DNA of 64,000 bases from Rummeliibacillus pycnus_A. GTDB taxonomy: Bacteria > Bacillota > Bacilli > Bacillales_A > Planococcaceae. A program made the translations under genes and the position numbers. The stretch spans positions 620,001 to 684,000 of the forward strand of contig NZ_CP132291.1 in the NCBI RefSeq assembly GCF_044359855.1, written 5' to 3'. The notes under the pieces were generated by a model that had not been told where the DNA came from, searched no databases, and was given only the letters and a program-made list of their open reading frames with translations. Positions within the stretch are counted from its first letter, which is position 1; each line of letters opens with the position of its first letter. Positions 61,127-64,000 of the stretch are shown here, piece after piece.

Positions 61127-62202
61127 TCTTCTTCACCTCGTTTTTTTTCATCATACTTTTTCTTTGCTATCGTAGCAGCACCATGAACGGCTATACCTGC
61201 TGCAGTAACACCTAATGCTGCAACTCCAACTTTGTCAGGATTAATCGATATTTGCGTTCCTGGTACTTTCGCACGTCTTGTGAAGAATGGACCATTATCC
61301 CAGAAATTACTTTCTGAACAGCCAATACAAGGATTCCCAGATTGTATTGGATAACTTGTACCGCCATTCCAACGCATTTCTGCACATGAGTTGTATGTAG
61401 AAGGGCCTTTACAACCTACTTTGTATAAACAATAACCTTGTTTTGCACCCTCATCATCAAACGATTCTACAAATAGACCAGCATCGAAATAAGCGCGTCT
61501 ATTACATTTATCATGGATACGGTGGCGATAAAATGCCTTTGGTCTTCCAGCTGCATCTAACTCTGGTATTTCTCCAAATGTAATAATGTGTGCAATTACG
61601 CCAGTCATTACTTCAGCTATTGGCGGACAACCAGGAACCAGAATAGTTGGTGTATTTTTTATGAGCTTTGTAATTGGTTTTGCTTTAGTTGGGTTCGGAT
61701 ATGCTGCAGGAATTCCTCCCCATGATGCACAACTACCATAGGAAATAATGGCCTTAGCATTTTCTGCCGCTCGGATAAATGTATCCTTTGCACTTTTACC
61801 ACCAATCATTAAATAACCGGCATTTTCAGGAACACTTCCTTCAACGGCTAAAATATATTCACCTTTATAGTTTTCAATAACGGCATCTAGATTAGATTCT
61901 ACTTGCACACCTGAAGCCGCTGATAATACTTCTGTATATTCAAGTGAAATCATGTCAAATAAAACACTCTCTGTTTTCGGATGAGTAGATCTGATAAATG
62001 ACTCTGAACATCCTGTGCAATCTTGTAGTTGTAACCATAATACCGGTACTCGTTTTTTAGTTTCCATCGCTGCTACTACATCGTTAGTTTGACTAAAATC
62101 AAGACCCATTGTCGCCGCTAATGCGGTACACATTTTTAAAAAACTCCGTCTAGAGATTCCTTGATCTAGGGCTGATTCATAAATTGTTTTCTGCTTCTTC
62201 AT
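61123..62202 (-). CDS. hyaA: [NiFe]-hydrogenase small subunit with Tat signal
   Basis: 359-residue iron-sulfur subunit. Twin-arginine signal S17-R-R-S-F-L-K23 and a hydrophobic stretch to about 46. Proximal cluster ligands include DCTGC (C62, C65), GSCASWGG and PGCPP; the medial and distal ligands lie in the C-terminal part (HDKCNRRAYFDAG, YCLYKVGCKGP, CAEMRW, NPCIGCSES). A C-terminal helix (about 322-345) anchors it. CTGC, not CTCC, means the extra Cys of oxygen-tolerant enzymes is absent at that position. GGGAGG lies 10 bases before the ATG. First gene of a roughly 10-kb operon. Confidence 0.97.
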   Translation of the reverse strand: MKKQKTIYESALDQGISRRSFLKMCTALAATMGLDFSQTNDVVAAMETKKRVPVLWLQLQDCTGCSESFIRSTHPKTESVLFDMISLEYTEVLSAASGVQVESNLDAVIENYKGEYILAVEGSVPENAGYLMIGGKSAKDTFIRAAENAKAIISYGSCASWGGIPAAYPNPTKAKPITKLIKNTPTILVPGCPPIAEVMTGVIAHIITFGEIPELDAAGRPKAFYRHRIHDKCNRRAYFDAGLFVESFDDEGAKQGYCLYKVGCKGPSTYNSCAEMRWNGGTSYPIQSGNPCIGCSESNFWDNGPFFTRRAKVPGTQISINPDKVGVAALGVTAAGIAVHGAATIAKKKYDEKKRGEEE

Positions 62203-62420
62203 TTTATCGAAGCCTCCCTTATTTCAAAAAACAAAATATTAAATTATTTTTTATATGCATGTCTATGTTAAAGAATGCTACTGATATTTTTTACTACAGA
62301 GCCCGTACCTATAGTGATAAAACGATGGATAAATACACGGTTCATTTCCGCGCAAAACAAGGGCTCAATTGCTATTTTCTTTAAATACCAATATCAAAAA
62401 TTTAGCAGCACCAAGACAAT

Positions 62421-62470
62421 CGATTTTATAGTAACAAAATAAAATGGTGCTTGCTGTGATTTTTGTTACA
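62421..62470 (-). promoter_or_regulatory. Fnr-like box and promoter for the hydrogenase operon
   Basis: TGTGA-TTTTTG-TTACA at 62455-62470 matches the Gram-positive Fnr box TGTGA-N6-TCACA with one mismatch. On the minus strand a -10 candidate, TACTAT (62433-62428), would put the start near 62421 and the box centre at about -41.5, the usual activating position. The leader to hyaA would be about 220 bases. Confidence 0.5.
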
Positions 62471-62588
62471 CCTTATCCACTTGATATAACCTCTTTTTTT
62501 TATGAATAAGGAAACACAATTCATCTCACGGACTTATTAATACCTACTCAAAAAACTAATTATTGCGGTTGTCTTATTTGAATAGAAA

Positions 62589-62604
62589 CGTTGATATATC
62601 AACG
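62589..62604. promoter_or_regulatory. Perfect 16-bp palindrome between hyaA and tatC
   Basis: CGTTGATATATCAACG is self-complementary over its full length. It is in the divergent region, 305 bases upstream of tatC. It could be an operator; no family assigned. No open frame is supported in 62203-62908. Confidence 0.4.
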
Positions 62605-62908
62605 ATTTTTCTATAGTCGGACGCTTATCACCCAACCCGATTCACAAACGAAATCTTTGAAAAAATCTATAATAATTTCATTCTTAGTTATTTTTTCATT
62701 ACGACTCACTTGATTATAAAACGTAACAAAATAGACATACTGTTTGATTTATAACTTTGGTAGAATAATATGTGCATTTAGAATATTTTTCTAATTTAAC
62801 TACTTTCAACAGGTTTCCAGACTTTTGAAAAGACGTAAGTTGGAAATATTCTATAGGTGTAATCCGTACCTTACACCTTTTCCAACATTAGTGAGGGGGC
62901 GTAACTCC

Positions 62909-63652
62909 TTGGAAAATCAAGATATGAATCTACTTGAACACCTAGATGAATTAAGAAAGCGGCTCATCATTACAGCTGTAGCTTTTCTAATCTTTCTCAG
63001 CGCTTCTTTCTTTTTCGTAAAGGACATTTATCTATTTTTCACAAGAAATTTAGATAGCAAATTAATGGCGTTAGGTCCAAGCGATATTATATGGATTTAT
63101 TTCACTATTGCTTGCATAGTCGCAATTGCCTTCACCATTCCAGTTTTAGCTTTAGAAATTTGGTTATTTGTGAAACCAGCTTTAAAAAAACAGGAACAAA
63201 AAATGGCTTTATCGTACATTCCAGCTTTATTTCTTTTATTCATAGGGGGGTTAGCATTTGGATATTTTGTTATCTTTCCAATTGTGATTAGATTTTTGGT
63301 AAAGCTTGGGGAAGGTGTAATGGATATTTCCTTTACTGCTGACCGATATTTTAAATTTATTATTAATATTTCTTTGCCTTTTGGAGTACTTTTCGAACTA
63401 CCAATTGTTATGATGTTCCTAACATCATTAGGAATTATAAACCCTTATGTGCTGGTTAAAATTCGAAAATATGCTTATTTTGTTTTAATCGTTATTGCGA
63501 TTGTCATTACACCACCAGAATTTATGTCTGATTTCGTCGTTTCAATTCCTTTGTTAGTTTTATATGAAATCAGTATTTCATTATCTAAATTCGTCTATAA
63601 GCGAAAGCAAAGAAAAGAAAAAGTAACTCAAGTAAATGAAGATTTTTCATAA
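62909..63652 (+). CDS. tatC: Twin-arginine translocase subunit TatC
   Basis: 247-residue membrane receptor of the Tat pathway with six helices. Conserved features: MNLLEHLDELRKRLI at the start, GLAFGYFVIFPIVIRFL, FGVLFELPIV, and VIAIVITPPEFMSD. I chose TTG at 62909 with GAGGGGG 9 bases upstream; the longer frame to 62825 adds an unlikely basic leader, and ATG at 62924 is another option. Its place beside the Tat-dependent hydrogenase suggests a dedicated translocase, as TatAd-Cd serves PhoD in B. subtilis. Confidence 0.94.
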   Translation: MENQDMNLLEHLDELRKRLIITAVAFLIFLSASFFFVKDIYLFFTRNLDSKLMALGPSDIIWIYFTIACIVAIAFTIPVLALEIWLFVKPALKKQEQKMALSYIPALFLLFIGGLAFGYFVIFPIVIRFLVKLGEGVMDISFTADRYFKFIINISLPFGVLFELPIVMMFLTSLGIINPYVLVKIRKYAYFVLIVIAIVITPPEFMSDFVVSIPLLVLYEISISLSKFVYKRKQRKEKVTQVNEDFS

Positions 63653-63677
63653 ATTATAACTTTAGGAGTGTTTTAAT

Positions 63678-63905
63678 ATGTTTTCAAATATAGGTATACC
63701 TGGATTGATCATTATTCTCGTGCTGGCTTTAATTATATTCGGCCCTAAAAAGCTCCCTGAAATTGGTAGAGCAGTTGGACAAACGTTGAATGAGTTTAAA
63801 AAATCGGCAAAAGAACTTACAGATGATGCAGTAGATGAAATCGATCAAGTAAAAAAAGAGGTTAAAGAGGAAAAAGAAATCGTTAAAGAAATTGTTAAAA
63901 AATAG
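63678..63905 (+). CDS. tatA: Twin-arginine translocase subunit TatA
   Basis: 75-residue pore-forming Tat component: short N-terminal helix (about 5-22, IGIPGLIIILVLALIIF), FGPKKLPEIGRAVG hinge, amphipathic helix, and a highly charged tail (KKEVKEEKEIVKEIVKK). It is 25 bases after tatC with AGGAG before the ATG, so TatAC is a minimal Gram-positive system. A strong terminator follows. Confidence 0.95.
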   Translation: MFSNIGIPGLIIILVLALIIFGPKKLPEIGRAVGQTLNEFKKSAKELTDDAVDEIDQVKKEVKEEKEIVKEIVKK

Positions 63906-63923
63906 GCCTACTTCTACGAATTC

Positions 63924-63970
63924 AAAAAAGAGTTGGTGAAAAAACTGTTGTTTTTCACTAACTCTTTTTT
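63924..63970 (+). terminator. Terminator of tatCA
   Basis: AAAAAAGAGTTGGTGAAAAA pairs with TTTTTCACTAACTCTTTTTT (one mismatch) around ACTGTTG. The window ends 30 bases later in non-coding DNA. Confidence 0.9.
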
Positions 63971-64000
63971 CTTCTTCATGTTCTCGATTTTTTAAGGAAT

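Noticed and set aside
62589..62604. Anr/Fnr site of the proteobacterial type (TTGAT-N4-ATCAA)
   Set aside because: The palindrome has only two bases between the half-sites instead of four, so the spacing does not fit.

Overview
The window is low-GC Gram-positive DNA from an endospore former of the Bacillales. A Lysinibacillus/Planococcaceae-type genome is the best guess, but this is inferred, not proven. Supporting signs are strong AGGAGG-type ribosome binding sites with frequent TTG/GTG starts, a T-box leader, Zur-type operators, sporulation-associated genes (spo0M, a CdaS-type diadenylate cyclase) and a cholesterol-dependent cytolysin of the sphaericolysin/cereolysin type. No rRNA, tRNA, CRISPR array, prophage or transposase gene was seen.

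Layout. 1-9.9 kb is a patchy accessory region: an ABC-2 exporter (permease cut by the window edge), a VanZ-like protein, a TetR regulator, small orphan genes, a 2Fe-2S ferredoxin and cdaS. A nested cluster of interspersed repeats follows, then the secreted cytolysin, an isochorismatase-like hydrolase and several decayed gene fragments. 9.9-21 kb holds topB and a formate oxidation block: two DUF2294 paralogues around a TRIC-family channel and moaA on the minus strand. Divergently, a large FdhF-type formate dehydrogenase is followed by its DUF1641 partner and an Mrp/ApbC-like ATPase. The fdhF leader carries a good promoter followed by an internal intrinsic terminator.

22.4-27.7 kb is a zinc-starvation region. 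Three Zur-like operators precede a YcgR-type permease, a YcgQ-like gene broken by a frameshift at an A7 tract, and two tandem COG0523 GTPases. 27.8-43 kb is mixed: DinB, amidase, tyrosyl-tRNA synthetase with a T-box, a three-gene ECF sigma operon, a 14-TM MFS exporter, a YitT-like protein, Spo0M, a GNAT, a serine beta-lactamase-like hydrolase and a NarL/DesK-type two-component system. 44.0-48.1 kb is a collinear heme stress module (hssR-hssS-hrtB-hrtA) with a direct-repeat operator.

48.3-64 kb is a [NiFe]-hydrogenase island. On the minus strand, hyaA-hyaB-hyaC-hyaD, a Rieske-like four-Cys protein, hypA-hypB-hypF-hypC-hypD-hypE form one tight operon, followed after a terminator by a nickel/peptide-type ABC importer without ATPases. 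Divergent tatC-tatA encode the export system needed by the Tat-signal-bearing small subunit. Formate and H2 oxidation together suggest an organism that feeds low-potential electrons into its respiratory chain.

A family of GC-rich fold-back repeats occurs in at least six places (about 5.7-6.35, 12.3, 21.6, 30.7, 36.9, 38.8 and 43.7 kb). It shows compensatory outer arms, an insertion of one repeat into another, and a shared roughly 64-bp module at an equivalent site in three copies.
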